48,231 nucleotides of DNA from the NCBI RefSeq assembly GCF_019655335.1, contig NZ_BPFD01000031.1:1-48231 (forward strand), written 5' to 3'. Shown piece by piece: positions 37,430-46,673 of the stretch. Source of the DNA: Shewanella hafniensis. Its GTDB lineage: Bacteria > Pseudomonadota > Gammaproteobacteria > Enterobacterales > Shewanellaceae. Within the stretch, counting starts at the first letter, position 1. Every line of letters starts with the position of its first letter. The translations under genes were made by a program, and so were the position numbers. The notes beneath the pieces were generated by a model. The model worked only from the letters and a program-made list of their open reading frames with translations, searched no databases and had not been told where the DNA came from.

Positions 37430-38566
37430 ATGACAACACAATTTTCAGTAGCGGGTGTTGAACTCGAACTCTTACGGTATCCAGCTCAGCAGGAATCTAA
37501 TCTTCAAGCTTGGGATGCCGCCGATGAACACTTACTCAAAAGCCTGATTGAGTCAGAGCAAGCCGCCGTGCCAACCGCCATTATCAACGACAGTTTCGGC
37601 GCTTTAAGCTGTGGTGTATCGAAACTGAATCCAAGTTGGCCACTGTGTGTTGAAACCGATGCCAGAACCAGCTTTTTAGGCACAGAGCAAAACCATGGCC
37701 GCAATCAGTTGCCGCTGGATAACCTGCAATGGTTTACCAGCCGCGATACCTTGCCAGAAAACTTAGCCTTAGTATTGATGAAGTTGCCTAAAAACTTAAG
37801 CTACTTTGCCCACCAGCTAACACGCTTATCGCAAGTGTTACCCGCTGGCACTCGTGTATTAGTGGCAGCCAAAGCCAAATCGATAAATGGCGCCTTGCTC
37901 GATGTCTTTGCCAAGCATTTAGGCCCAGCAAGCGCCAGTTTAGCGTGGAAAAACACCCGAGTAATTACCTGTGTCAGCGATGGTAAACCCAGACCATTAG
38001 CCAAAGAAGTGACTTGGACCTTACCTGAGTATCAACTTGAGATCAGCAACTTAAGTAATGTGTTTGCCGCCAACAAACTCGATATTGGCGCACGCATCAT
38101 GCTAGATAATCTGCCCAAAGGGGATTTTAAGTCGATTGTTGATCTCGGCTGTGGCAATGGCGTGCTGGGGTTACGCACCGCCCAGTTATTCCCAGAGGCT
38201 GACATTCACTTTATCGACGATTCTGAAATGGCGGTCGCATCAGCCAAGGCAAACTGGGCACGTAATCAATTGCCTGCAGATAAAGGCCACTTCTATTGGG
38301 ACGACTGCATGACGCATCTGCCAGAAGAAGTGCAACCGGATCTGGTGCTATGTAATCCGCCCTTCCATCAAGGCGAAGCCATTACCGATCATATCGCGTG
38401 GCAGATGTTTTTAGATGCTCGCCGCCGCTTAAAAGACGGAGGTATTTTACATATCGTCGGCAACCGCCATCTGGCTTACCATGTGAAATTGCAGCGCTTA
38501 TTTAAAAACTGCACCACAGTCGCCTCCAACGGTAAATTTGTGATCCTGCAGGCGCAAAAGAAATAA
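37430..38566 (+). CDS. rlmG: 23S rRNA (guanine-1835-N2)-methyltransferase RlmG
   Basis: SAM-dependent methyltransferase of the large ribosomal subunit. It tracks E. coli Rlm[12 protein letters not shown] and [14 protein letters not shown] in the N-terminal RlmG domain, [12 protein letters not shown] as the SAM-binding loop (about 242-253), and the catalytic LCNPPFHQG (about 308-316). There are 378 residues from ATG 37430. GTG 37421 would add three residues (MWH) with no better RBS; neither is decisive. It is divergent from alkB. Confidence 0.95.
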   Translation: MTTQFSVAGVELELLRYPAQQESNLQAWDAADEHLLKSLIESEQAAVPTAIINDSFGALSCGVSKLNPSWPLCVETDARTSFLGTEQNHGRNQLPLDNLQWFTSRDTLPENLALVLMKLPKNLSYFAHQLTRLSQVLPAGTRVLVAAKAKSINGALLDVFAKHLGPASASLAWKNTRVITCVSDGKPRPLAKEVTWTLPEYQLEISNLSNVFAANKLDIGARIMLDNLPKGDFKSIVDLGCGNGVLGLRTAQLFPEADIHFIDDSEMAVASAKANWARNQLPADKGHFYWDDCMTHLPEEVQPDLVLCNPPFHQGEAITDHIAWQMFLDARRRLKDGGILHIVGNRHLAYHVKLQRLFKNCTTVASNGKFVILQAQKK

Positions 38567-38580
38567 CCCTGCCACTATTT

Positions 38581-38641
38581 AGTACTTTAATCAGAGCCAG
38601 TTAGCACTTTAATCAGAGCCAGCAATGTCTGGCTCTTTGTT
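38581..38641 (+). terminator. Terminator of rlmG with duplicated left arm
   Basis: AGAGCCAG (38615-38622) pairs with CTGGCTCT (38629-38636), then TTGTTG. The 20-bp block containing the left arm (603-622 in the 38-kb numbering) is also present at 38581-38600, with one mismatch and a 22-bp period. So two left arms compete for one right arm. Confidence 0.65.
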
Positions 38642-38815
38642 GAACTAAACCCGCTAAAATATTGTTCTACACCACTATCAGCATTTTTCCACATTCGCTA
38701 TGGCTAGCCGAAATCCCCTGTCGCAAGTACAATCCAATTGCAAAGGTGCTTAAGTCCTTAAATTCTTAAACGCTGAATGTCTTTAAGCTATTAGGCACTT
38801 AACTAGGATTGAGAT

Positions 38816-41800
38816 ATGCCGTTAAAGGATGACGTCGCCCAACTAAAAGCTGAGCTGGCACAATTACAGTCGCTGCATTTATCGCAGCAATCTTCGCTCA
38901 GCCGTCAATTGGCAGAATTTTCAACTAAGCTCGATACCTTAAGTCAGCAAATTGCGACTGAAGACGCCTTTGATACCACTGTCAGTATGGCGGCAGATGC
39001 AGTATCGATTGCGGCTGTGCTCCCTGCCGCAGATAACACGCCCGCATTAGCCTATGCGGCACACACACCAATCCTTGAGTCTACTCCCGTAGCGCCTGCT
39101 CAAGCAGAACCCAACCCATGGCAGCAAAACGCTTTGCAAGAAGACCCTTGGCAAAGAAACACAAAAAATACCTCAGCAGAACAAACCGCCAAAACCAAAC
39201 ACCAAGCGCAAGACCAACAACTGAGTGATGAAGTCAAATTACAGGCAAGCGTGCAAGTGGCGAGTCAATTTGACGATCTGTTATCCCAGGGATTAGCGAC
39301 CATCATGGCGCCCTTTGGCGCCATTACCGAACAAATCAAATCCTTCTACCATCATTATCAAGCCAAGGGATTAGGCCCAGTCTTCTTGATGACAGTCGCA
39401 GGGATCATCACCCTGACATTAGGCTTTGGTTATTTACTGCAATATTCCATCAACCATTGGTTCTCAGAACTGGGCAAAGCGCTACTCGGGTTTGCCAGCG
39501 CGAACGCTATCATAGCTGGCGGGATTTTTATTCGCCAAAAACGTGCGGGCATGGCGGACTTTGGTTCTGGGATAGTCGGATTAGGCCTTATACTTAACTT
39601 TCTCTGCGCTTACTTTATTGGGCCGTATTTTGAAATCATCCCCAATAGCGCGAGTTTTATCTTACTGCTAATAATCACTCTAGCAGGTTATGGTCTATCG
39701 ATGCGCTTAGATGCCAAAGTCATTGCCGTCATCGCCTTGGTCGGCGGCTCGACCGCGCCTATGATGTTGTTATCCCAAAGCTATGCACCACTGCTGTATC
39801 TTCCTTATTTACTGCTTATTGGAATTGGCGCCCTTGCCCAAAGTTATAAGCTTAAGTGGCCGTTATTACTGGAAATCACCGCGCTGCTGCACATTAGCTG
39901 CATCGAAGCCTTTAGCTATTTTGTGCCACTGCCACTCACCGACTTTGGCGGTGGCAGTCTGCTGGCGCTTTTCAGTATTAATGCGACCTTTTATCTCTAC
40001 GGCATCACCGGCCTACTATTTTCCCAGCAGTTTAGCCATCAAGATAAACAACCAAGCAACACGCTAAGCCATCGCATGCTCGCTTTGCCAATAGCATTGC
40101 TCGCCTTTGTGCTATTCGAATTAACGCAATTCACTGAGTTCGCAGGGGAAATCTTCGCGATCAACGCGCTGATTTGTGCTGCCCTCTATTGGCAGCTAAA
40201 AAGCCGCTTAGAAAAAGCCCGCAGCGGCTTATTGTTAGTCTTTGCAGGAAGTTTTGCCGGATTTGCAGCACTGTATTTACTTAGCCATGATTTCCTCGGC
40301 TTAGTCTTACTGCTCGAAGCCTTATTACTGTTATGGATTGGCACCAAAGAAGAGCTGGTTTCAGTGCGCGCCGAAGCTTATGTACTACTGCTAATGGGAT
40401 TAGGGTTAAATGCGTTTAGCGTGCTTGATAGCATGGCACTGTTAGAATCCAGCATATTAGATGCCTTGGCAATTTCAGCTTTGTCGGCCTTTGGCGTTTC
40501 GCTGATCGCACTGGCCTTAAGTTGCGCCGCCTTAGTCTTTGCCATTCGACTATTAACATTCACAAATGCGCCGCTTTCTGCGTTAGAACATCAGCTTTGC
40601 AGAATATTAAAAGAACTATTAAGCGGTTTTTATGTGGCGACAATTATCCTCGCGGCTTACCTTTTGAGCAGCGATTACTATCTCGCTATCTTGCCGCTAG
40701 TTAGCCTATTACTGCTGTACTTAAGCGCAAAGGACAAACTCGTTGTCAGCGAATTTGCCGCTTGGCTCTTACTATTGCCACTGCTGTTTAAGGTTGTTGA
40801 AGGCATAACGCTCGCGGACAGTTTTAGCTTTAGCGCCCAGCCGCTCATGGCAAAACTGGCACGAATTGAGTTATTTACCGCCTTACTCTTGGCCCATTAT
40901 TGGTATCGCCGCCACTATAAAGATGCCCTATTTGCCAAAGCCGCTTATAGCATGCAAATCTTCTGCTATTTGCTGCTGCCGCTTATTCTGCTGCCTAAAG
41001 TTATCCGCAACTATTGGGAATATACCGCGATTGCCCTCTGGCTGAGCACCTTTATGAGCCTAGGTTTAGCCTACTTTATTAAACATAAGAGTTTGAACAT
41101 TGAGGCCAAAATCCTCACTTGGCTAGCGGTTCTGATGACCGCCTCGCTATGTCTTATTCACGTTTGGCAAGGACTCGCGGCGCTGGTTATTGGTGTCCTC
41201 TTTATGGGCTTTACCCTGCTTCGTTACCGCCAATTACCCGAAACATGGCGCCCCTTGCTGCAACTTCAATGGCAACTAAGCCCTTATTACTTTGCACTGG
41301 TATTAGCCGTGATCGTTTATGGCTTTAATCATTCAGAGCTCGTCGGAATAGCCATGACAGCATTGGCCTTAAGTGGTTATTTTGCCTTGCTTATCCAAAA
41401 AAGTTTAAGTAAAAGCGCTGAAGGCCAAGCCTCACATAGCATGAAGTTAACTCTAGTAGCCCAAATCCAAGCCGCAATAAAGGAAAGCTACCATCTCGCC
41501 TACGGCCTAACGTTAGGCTTAGCCCTGTTGCCCATCATGCTGCATTTTGAGATCACACTCGGGCTCAATCGTGATAATGCCTCGTTTGTGTTAATCGAGT
41601 TTTTATCACTGGCACTCCTAGCAAGGCTTATCTTGCAGCACGGCGCAGCAATACGCTTACATAGACGTATCTTACCGTTACAAGGACTTAAGTGGGGTTG
41701 GCATCTACTGCTCGCCTTGAGTTACTTCATGTGGAGTTATAGCTTCGATAACATGATTGCCGCCCCACTCAGCGCGATTTTATTGGTTATCCATGGCAGT

Positions 41801-42013
41801 GTGTTGATGTTTATCAGCTTAAAACCACAAAATGCCGATATGATCCGCCTCGCCGCTGGGCTATTTATCCTATCGACGCTCAAGGTGCTATTACTGGATA
41901 TGGCGTCCTTCGAGCTAGTGCAAAAAGTCATTGCCTTTATGCTGATCGGGGTTATTTTGCTGACCGTTTCTTACTTCTACCAGAAGGCGAGAAATCGACT
42001 GCAGCAAGATTAA
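38816..42013 (+). CDS. DUF2339 large membrane protein
   Basis: An inner-membrane protein of 1065 residues. A coiled-coil stretch rich in Gln and Leu (about 5-45) and a flexible, low-complexity linker (about 46-145) precede about 25 or more hydrophobic segments. The DUF2339 region is recognisable at VFLMTVAGIITLTLGFGYLL, SGIVGLGLILNFLCAYFIG and ALVGGSTAPMMLLSQ. The function of the family is unknown. ATG 38816 is preceded by AGGATTG. The gene is monocistronic; a bidirectional terminator separates it from metY. Confidence 0.85.
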   Translation: MPLKDDVAQLKAELAQLQSLHLSQQSSLSRQLAEFSTKLDTLSQQIATEDAFDTTVSMAADAVSIAAVLPAADNTPALAYAAHTPILESTPVAPAQAEPNPWQQNALQEDPWQRNTKNTSAEQTAKTKHQAQDQQLSDEVKLQASVQVASQFDDLLSQGLATIMAPFGAITEQIKSFYHHYQAKGLGPVFLMTVAGIITLTLGFGYLLQYSINHWFSELGKALLGFASANAIIAGGIFIRQKRAGMADFGSGIVGLGLILNFLCAYFIGPYFEIIPNSASFILLLIITLAGYGLSMRLDAKVIAVIALVGGSTAPMMLLSQSYAPLLYLPYLLLIGIGALAQSYKLKWPLLLEITALLHISCIEAFSYFVPLPLTDFGGGSLLALFSINATFYLYGITGLLFSQQFSHQDKQPSNTLSHRMLALPIALLAFVLFELTQFTEFAGEIFAINALICAALYWQLKSRLEKARSGLLLVFAGSFAGFAALYLLSHDFLGLVLLLEALLLLWIGTKEELVSVRAEAYVLLLMGLGLNAFSVLDSMALLESSILDALAISALSAFGVSLIALALSCAALVFAIRLLTFTNAPLSALEHQLCRILKELLSGFYVATIILAAYLLSSDYYLAILPLVSLLLLYLSAKDKLVVSEFAAWLLLLPLLFKVVEGITLADSFSFSAQPLMAKLARIELFTALLLAHYWYRRHYKDALFAKAAYSMQIFCYLLLPLILLPKVIRNYWEYTAIALWLSTFMSLGLAYFIKHKSLNIEAKILTWLAVLMTASLCLIHVWQGLAALVIGVLFMGFTLLRYRQLPETWRPLLQLQWQLSPYYFALVLAVIVYGFNHSELVGIAMTALALSGYFALLIQKSLSKSAEGQASHSMKLTLVAQIQAAIKESYHLAYGLTLGLALLPIMLHFEITLGLNRDNASFVLIEFLSLALLARLILQHGAAIRLHRRILPLQGLKWGWHLLLALSYFMWSYSFDNMIAAPLSAILLVIHGSVLMFISLKPQNADMIRLAAGLFILSTLKVLLLDMASFELVQKVIAFMLIGVILLTVSYFYQKARNRLQQD

Positions 42014-42032
42014 CGTCGTTTTTTAAAGTACT

Positions 42033-42071
42033 AAAAAAGCCGCTATCGAATTGAATCTATAGCGGCTTTTT
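42033..42071. terminator. Bidirectional terminator, DUF2339 / metY
   Basis: GCCGCTAT (42039-42046) pairs with ATAGCGGC (42059-42066), flanked by A6 on the left and TTTTT on the right. It works for the plus-strand DUF2339 gene and the minus-strand metY gene. Confidence 0.9.
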
Positions 42072-42134
42072 ACTGTTAACGATTTAATAAAGCGATGAGG
42101 TATCGGCTATTTGACATGGGCTACTCAATAAAAA

Positions 42135-43433
42135 CTACTTTCTAACCAGTGCCTTATCGAGCGCCTGCGCCACATCGTTAATGATATCGTCAATATGCTC
42201 AATCCCAACCGAGATACGGATAAGATCTTCAGACACGCCCGCCCTTGCCAGTTCATCTGCATCGAGCTGTCTGTGCGTAGTACTCGCAGGGTGACAGGCC
42301 AAGGATTTCGCATCGCCGATGTTCACTAAACGCAGGATCATCTGCAGCGCATCGATAAAACGTCCGCCAGCAATTTTACCCTCTTCAGGCGTGGCCGCTT
42401 TAATCCCAAAGCTAATGATCCCAGAGGCTTTTCCGCCAGTGATCTTGTGGCAATTATCCTGATAAGGGCTGCTCGGCAAGGCGCCGTAATTCACCCAACT
42501 CACCGCCGGATGCAACACCAAATATTCGGCTAATGCTAGCGCGTTCGAGCAATGGCGCTCCATTCTAAGGCTTAAGGTTTCAAGGCCTTGCAACAGTAAA
42601 AATGCGCTGTGCGGTGAAAGCGCGGCGCCGGTATTACGTAGCGGTACCACACGGCAACGACCAATAAACGCCGCAGGGCCAAAGGCTTCGGTATAAACCA
42701 CGCCATGGTAAGAAGGATCGGCTTGGTTGAGTAAGGCAAATCTTTCTTTATTTGCGACCCAATCGAACTTGCCAGAATCGATAATCACCCCGCCAATGGT
42801 CGTGCCATGGCCACCAATATATTTAGTTAAAGAGTGGATCACGATATCGGCGCCATGCTCAAAGGGGCGACATAACACTGGGGTTGCGACCGTATTATCG
42901 ACAATTAAAGGCACGCCATGCTTATGGGCAATCTCGGCTAAACGCTGTAAATCGACAATATTGCCCGCGGGATTACCAATCGATTCGCAGAACAAGGCCT
43001 TAGTTTTGTCGTCGATCAGCTCATCGAGGCTTTCAAAGTCATCGAAGGCCGCCATACGCACTTCAACGCCTTGGCGCGGCAGCGTATGGGCAAACAGATT
43101 GTAAGTGCCGCCATAGAGCTGACTGGTGCTGACAATATTATCGCCAACTTGAGTCAAGGCTTGTATCGCATAGGTAATCGCCGCCATACCCGATGCCACA
43201 GCCAGCGCACCTATGCCGCCTTCAATGGCTGCCAGACGTTGCTCTAGCACGCTAGTAGTCGGATTCATTATCCGCGTATAAATGTTACCCGCGACTTTTA
43301 AGTCAAATAAATCAGCACCATGCTGGGTATCATCGAAGGTATAAGAGGTGGTTTGATAGATAGGTACCGCGGCCGCTTTTGTGGTCGCTTCTGACTCATA
43401 ACCGTAGTGTAATGCCAGTGATTCAAGCTTCAT
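42135..43433 (-). CDS. metY: O-acetylhomoserine (thiol)-lyase
   Basis: PLP enzyme making homocysteine (or methionine with methanethiol) from O-acetylhomoserine and sulfide. 432 residues from ATG 43433 (MKLESLALHYGYESEATTKA), with AAGGAAGG upstream; the frame to 43487 has no family support. Gamma-family transsulfuration motifs: YTRIMNPTTSVLEQRLAAIE, VDNTVATPVLCRPFEHGADI and the PLP Lys in HSLTKYIGGHGTTIGG. A MetJ-like operator lies 85 bp upstream. Cystathionine gamma-synthase is the nearest alternative, but length and HSLTKYIGGHG favour MetY. Confidence 0.94.
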   Translation of the reverse strand: MKLESLALHYGYESEATTKAAAVPIYQTTSYTFDDTQHGADLFDLKVAGNIYTRIMNPTTSVLEQRLAAIEGGIGALAVASGMAAITYAIQALTQVGDNIVSTSQLYGGTYNLFAHTLPRQGVEVRMAAFDDFESLDELIDDKTKALFCESIGNPAGNIVDLQRLAEIAHKHGVPLIVDNTVATPVLCRPFEHGADIVIHSLTKYIGGHGTTIGGVIIDSGKFDWVANKERFALLNQADPSYHGVVYTEAFGPAAFIGRCRVVPLRNTGAALSPHSAFLLLQGLETLSLRMERHCSNALALAEYLVLHPAVSWVNYGALPSSPYQDNCHKITGGKASGIISFGIKAATPEEGKIAGGRFIDALQMILRLVNIGDAKSLACHPASTTHRQLDADELARAGVSEDLIRISVGIEHIDDIINDVAQALDKALVRK

Positions 43434-43517
43434 TTTGCCTTCCTTCAACAGAGTGCTGTCCTTGTTCGAACCCAAAGGATTACACAAGATTTGTGCATGT
43501 TCAACAAGCTAACAGAT

Positions 43518-43533
43518 AGACATCTGGAAGTCT
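43518..43533 (-). promoter_or_regulatory. MetJ-like operator upstream of metY
   Basis: Two adjacent 8-mers, AGACATCT (43518-43525) and GGAAGTCT (43526-43533), resemble the tandem met box AGACGTCT (seven and six matches of eight). They lie 85 bp upstream of metY. Confidence 0.65.
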
Positions 43534-43589
43534 AAAACTTTTTTATTCCAGCATTTAACTTCTGACACCATACCTCAAACTACAAGGCG

Positions 43590-43716
43590 GGCTAACATCG
43601 CGGACTAACCTAACAAGCTAGCATAACGAGCTAGCATAACGAGCTAACATAACGAGCTAACATAACGAGCTAGCATAACAGGCTCATATAAAAAGCTAAC
43701 CTAACGAGTTAGCGCG
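43590..43716. repeat. Array of 13-bp tandem repeats
   Basis: Copies of AGCTAGCATAACG or AGCTAACATAACG follow one another exactly at 43616, 43629, 43642, 43655 and 43668. Degenerate copies flank them on both sides (43590 and 43603 on the left; 43681, 43694 and 43707 on the right). The right end overlaps the stop codon of the MocR-type gene. The unit is not a multiple of three and there are no spacers. Confidence 0.85.
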
Positions 43717-45121
43717 AATAGTTACGGATAAGTTCGGCCAGCACCACGACAGCAGAGACTATCTCTGGCGAGCACTCGTATGAGGCATTCAAGCGCATAA
43801 AATGGCGGAACTCGACCTGATTACTAAAGAGATTTCCAGGAGCTACACTGATCCCGCGCGCTATCGCCTGAGAATAAATTTGTGTCGCATCCATGTGTGC
43901 TGGCAGCGCTAACCAAAGAAAATAGCCGCCTTGTGCAAAGTTAACCCCCACAGACTCGGGCAGATGCGCGCGCAATAACTGGTACATGGCCAATTTGCGA
44001 TCGGCTAACTTTTTACGTAACTGCTTCAAATGACGCTCATATTGTGCCGACTGAATAAAGTCGGCGATGGCAAGCTGCATGGGCGCGCTGGTCGATAGCG
44101 TCGACATTAACTGTAATCGTTGTAACTGAGGTGCATAGCGCCCCGCCGCCACCCAGCCGACACGATAACCTGCAATCAAAGACTTAGAAAATGAGCCACA
44201 GTGCAACACTCGTCCTTCGGTATCGAAGGCTTTTACTGGCCTTGGCACGCTAGCGTCGACATAAAGCTCTTGATAAACATCATCTTCAATCAGACTAACC
44301 TTATGCTCATTTAGTAACTGATAAAGCGCCTGTTTTTTAGTATCTGACAAGCTGCAACCTAAGGGGTTTTGATGCTGGCTCATCAGCCAGCAGGCTTTTA
44401 CTGGGTAAGTTTTTAACACTTCCGCTAGCGCCTCGAGATCAATCCCCAGTTGTGGATCCGTCGCGACCGCAATGGCCTTAAGCTTAAGCCGCTCAATCGC
44501 CTGCATCGCGCCATAAAAGGTCGGGGATTCAATGACTACCCAATCCCCCGCTTGAGTCAGGGTCGCTAAACTCAAGTTCAGCGCCTCCATGGCGCCCGAG
44601 GTAATGATGATTTCGTCGGGTGAAATGCTCATACCCAATTTGGCATAACGTTGGGAAATCGCCTTACGCAGCCCCGCATTCCCCGGCGGTAAATTATCGG
44701 CGGCAAAAGACGGTGACATGTGCCGAGTGACCTTAACTAACGAGCGCGCCAACGCTTGCTGCGGGAATAAACTGGGATCGGGAAAACCTGAACCAAAGGG
44801 CACTATGCCCGCCTGTTTTGACGCCTGCAAAACAGAGAAGACGAACTCGTTAATATCGACTTTATCAGAGAGATAAATCTGCCGCTGACGGTCGGGATAG
44901 CGAAAGGTTTCTGGCTGCGGCGCCACTAAATAACCCGATTTTGCCTGCGCCGTAATCACGCCTTGGCTTTCCAATAGCTGATAGGCATTAAGCACTGTCA
45001 TCAGGCTCAAACCCGAATCAGCCACCGTTTGGCGCAGCGACGGCAACTTGTCCCCCGCCTGCCAGACGCCTTGGGCTATTCGTGTCTTTAATTCCTGCGC
45101 TAACTGTTCATATTTCGCCAT
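43709..45121 (-). CDS. MocR-type regulator (GntR HTH plus aminotransferase fold)
   Basis: Cytoplasmic regulator that senses an amine or vitamer through PLP. 470 residues: a GntR winged HTH (about 1-70; LAQELKTRIAQGVWQAGDKL, PSLRQTVADSGLSLMTVLNA), then an aminotransferase class I domain with the PLP-binding Lys in HCGSFSKSLIAGYRVGW. The target is not evident from motifs; MocR relatives control PLP, GABA, ectoine or taurine genes. The divergent neighbour is cydAB. A perfect 13-bp direct repeat abuts its start codon. The start is followed by no strong RBS. Confidence 0.9.
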   Translation of the reverse strand: MAKYEQLAQELKTRIAQGVWQAGDKLPSLRQTVADSGLSLMTVLNAYQLLESQGVITAQAKSGYLVAPQPETFRYPDRQRQIYLSDKVDINEFVFSVLQASKQAGIVPFGSGFPDPSLFPQQALARSLVKVTRHMSPSFAADNLPPGNAGLRKAISQRYAKLGMSISPDEIIITSGAMEALNLSLATLTQAGDWVVIESPTFYGAMQAIERLKLKAIAVATDPQLGIDLEALAEVLKTYPVKACWLMSQHQNPLGCSLSDTKKQALYQLLNEHKVSLIEDDVYQELYVDASVPRPVKAFDTEGRVLHCGSFSKSLIAGYRVGWVAAGRYAPQLQRLQLMSTLSTSAPMQLAIADFIQSAQYERHLKQLRKKLADRKLAMYQLLRAHLPESVGVNFAQGGYFLWLALPAHMDATQIYSQAIARGISVAPGNLFSNQVEFRHFMRLNASYECSPEIVSAVVVLAELIRNYSR

Positions 45122-45163
45122 CTGTTATAGCCAAATCAATATATTCTGTGTCTGTTATAGCCA
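45121..45163. promoter_or_regulatory. 13-bp direct repeat upstream of mocR-type gene
   Basis: TCTGTTATAGCCA occurs at 45121-45133 and again, unchanged, at 45151-45163. The spacing of 30 bp is about three helical turns. MocR/GabR-type dimers commonly bind direct repeats of this kind. The first copy overlaps the regulator's start codon, so autoregulation is plausible. Confidence 0.65.
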
Positions 45164-45278
45164 GCTTATCCCATGCTCTAATGGCACACAAGCTTTCACC
45201 GCTGGGCCAATATTAGGTTCAGTGGACACTGCATTAATGAATGCCTTTGTAACGAGACTATTATCTCTCGAGGAAATT

Positions 45279-46613
45279 ATGTTTGATTTTGATGCCACTG
45301 TACTTGCTAGGATCCAATTCGCTTTTACTATCTCTTTTCACATTATTTTCCCCGCCATCACTATCGGCCTCGCCACTTATTTAGCGGTATTAGAAGGCTT
45401 ATGGTTGAAAACGGCGAATCAGGTGTACCAACAACTCTATCAATTTTGGTCGAAGATTTTTGCTATTAACTTCGGCATGGGCGTGGTCTCTGGCATTGTT
45501 ATGGCCTACCAATTTGGTACCCATTGGAGCGCGTTTTCCGCCTTCGCGGGCAGCGTGACTGGGCCGCTACTCACCTATGAAGTGCTTACCGCCTTCTTCC
45601 TCGAAGCGGGGTTTCTGGGGGTCATGTTATTTGGTCAGCAGAAGGTCGGCAAAAACCTGCATTTCTTCGCCACTTGTATGGTCGCCACGGGCACTATTAT
45701 CTCAACCTTCTGGATCTTAGCGTCAAACAGTTGGATGCAGACGCCCCAAGGTTTTGAAATCGTGAACAATCGCGTCATTCCTGTAGATTGGTTTCAGATA
45801 GTGTTTAACCCGTCATTCCCCTATCGTTTAGCCCATATGACAGTGGCGGCCTTTATTTCGTCGGCTTTCTTTGTCGGCGCATCGGCGGCTTGGCATTTGC
45901 TCAAAGGTAACGACACGCCAGCAATCCGTAAGATGTTGTCTATGGCGATGTGGATGGCGTTAATTGTCGCGCCGCTGCAAGCTGTGATTGGTGATTTCCA
46001 TGGTTTAAATACCCTTGAATATCAACCTGTAAAATTAGCAGCGATGGAAGGCCATTGGCGTAATGAGGGCGATAAACCCACACCGCTGATCTTGTTTGCC
46101 ATTCCTGATATGGACGCAGAGAAAAACCACTTCAGCCTCGAAATTCCAGGACTGGCGAGTCTGATTTTAAAGCACGATTTAAGCAAACAAGTGCCCGCCT
46201 TGACTGAGTATCCCGCCGAGGACAGACCCAATGTGTTGTTAGTGTTTTGGAGTTTTAGAGTCATGGTCGGCTTAGGCCTATTGATGATTTTTGCCGGACT
46301 GTGGAGCGCTTACCTCAGACGCAAAGGCAAGCTCTACAGCAACAAACATTTTCTGCGATTTGTACTGGTGCTCGGCCCTGCAGGACTGCTCGCGACACTA
46401 GCGGGCTGGTTTACCACCGAACTTGGCCGCCAACCATGGGTGATCCAAGGGTTGATGCGTACGCAAGATGCCGTGTCTTCCCACAGCGTTACCCACCTGA
46501 GTATCAGCCTAGGGATTTTCATTGTCAGTTACTGCGGCATCTTCGGTGTGGGTTATCGCTATATGATGCGACTCATCCGCAAAGGGCCAGATATCGCAGC
46601 AACAAGCCATTAA
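45279..46613 (+). CDS. cydA: Quinol oxidase subunit I, short-Q-loop (CioA-like)
   Basis: Inner-membrane bd-type oxidase subunit that carries haems b558, b595 and d. The frame opens at 45048, but ATG 45279 (MFDFDATVLA) has GAGGAAATT upstream and a family start, giving 444 residues. Haem ligands: His in FTISFHIIFP, His in RLAHMTVAAF and Met in FWSFRVMVGL; the GRQPW signature is also present. The protein is about 80 residues shorter than E. coli CydA, largely in the region between the ligands, i.e. a short Q-loop as in cyanide-insensitive oxidases. About nine TM segments. In an operon with cydB. Confidence 0.94.
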   Translation: MFDFDATVLARIQFAFTISFHIIFPAITIGLATYLAVLEGLWLKTANQVYQQLYQFWSKIFAINFGMGVVSGIVMAYQFGTHWSAFSAFAGSVTGPLLTYEVLTAFFLEAGFLGVMLFGQQKVGKNLHFFATCMVATGTIISTFWILASNSWMQTPQGFEIVNNRVIPVDWFQIVFNPSFPYRLAHMTVAAFISSAFFVGASAAWHLLKGNDTPAIRKMLSMAMWMALIVAPLQAVIGDFHGLNTLEYQPVKLAAMEGHWRNEGDKPTPLILFAIPDMDAEKNHFSLEIPGLASLILKHDLSKQVPALTEYPAEDRPNVLLVFWSFRVMVGLGLLMIFAGLWSAYLRRKGKLYSNKHFLRFVLVLGPAGLLATLAGWFTTELGRQPWVIQGLMRTQDAVSSHSVTHLSISLGIFIVSYCGIFGVGYRYMMRLIRKGPDIAATSH

Positions 46614-46673
46614 TTTTAAAGTCAATAAATCTAGTTTTACTTATTTAATCTTAAACATATTTAAGGGCTCACC

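Noticed and set aside
43590..43716. Tandem repeat array as a CRISPR
   Set aside because: The 13-bp units are adjacent with no spacers and there are no cas genes.
45048..45278. N-terminal extension of 77 residues on the oxidase subunit I
   Set aside because: It overlaps the MocR-type gene and its operator, contains no family sequence, and ATG 45279 has a proper RBS.
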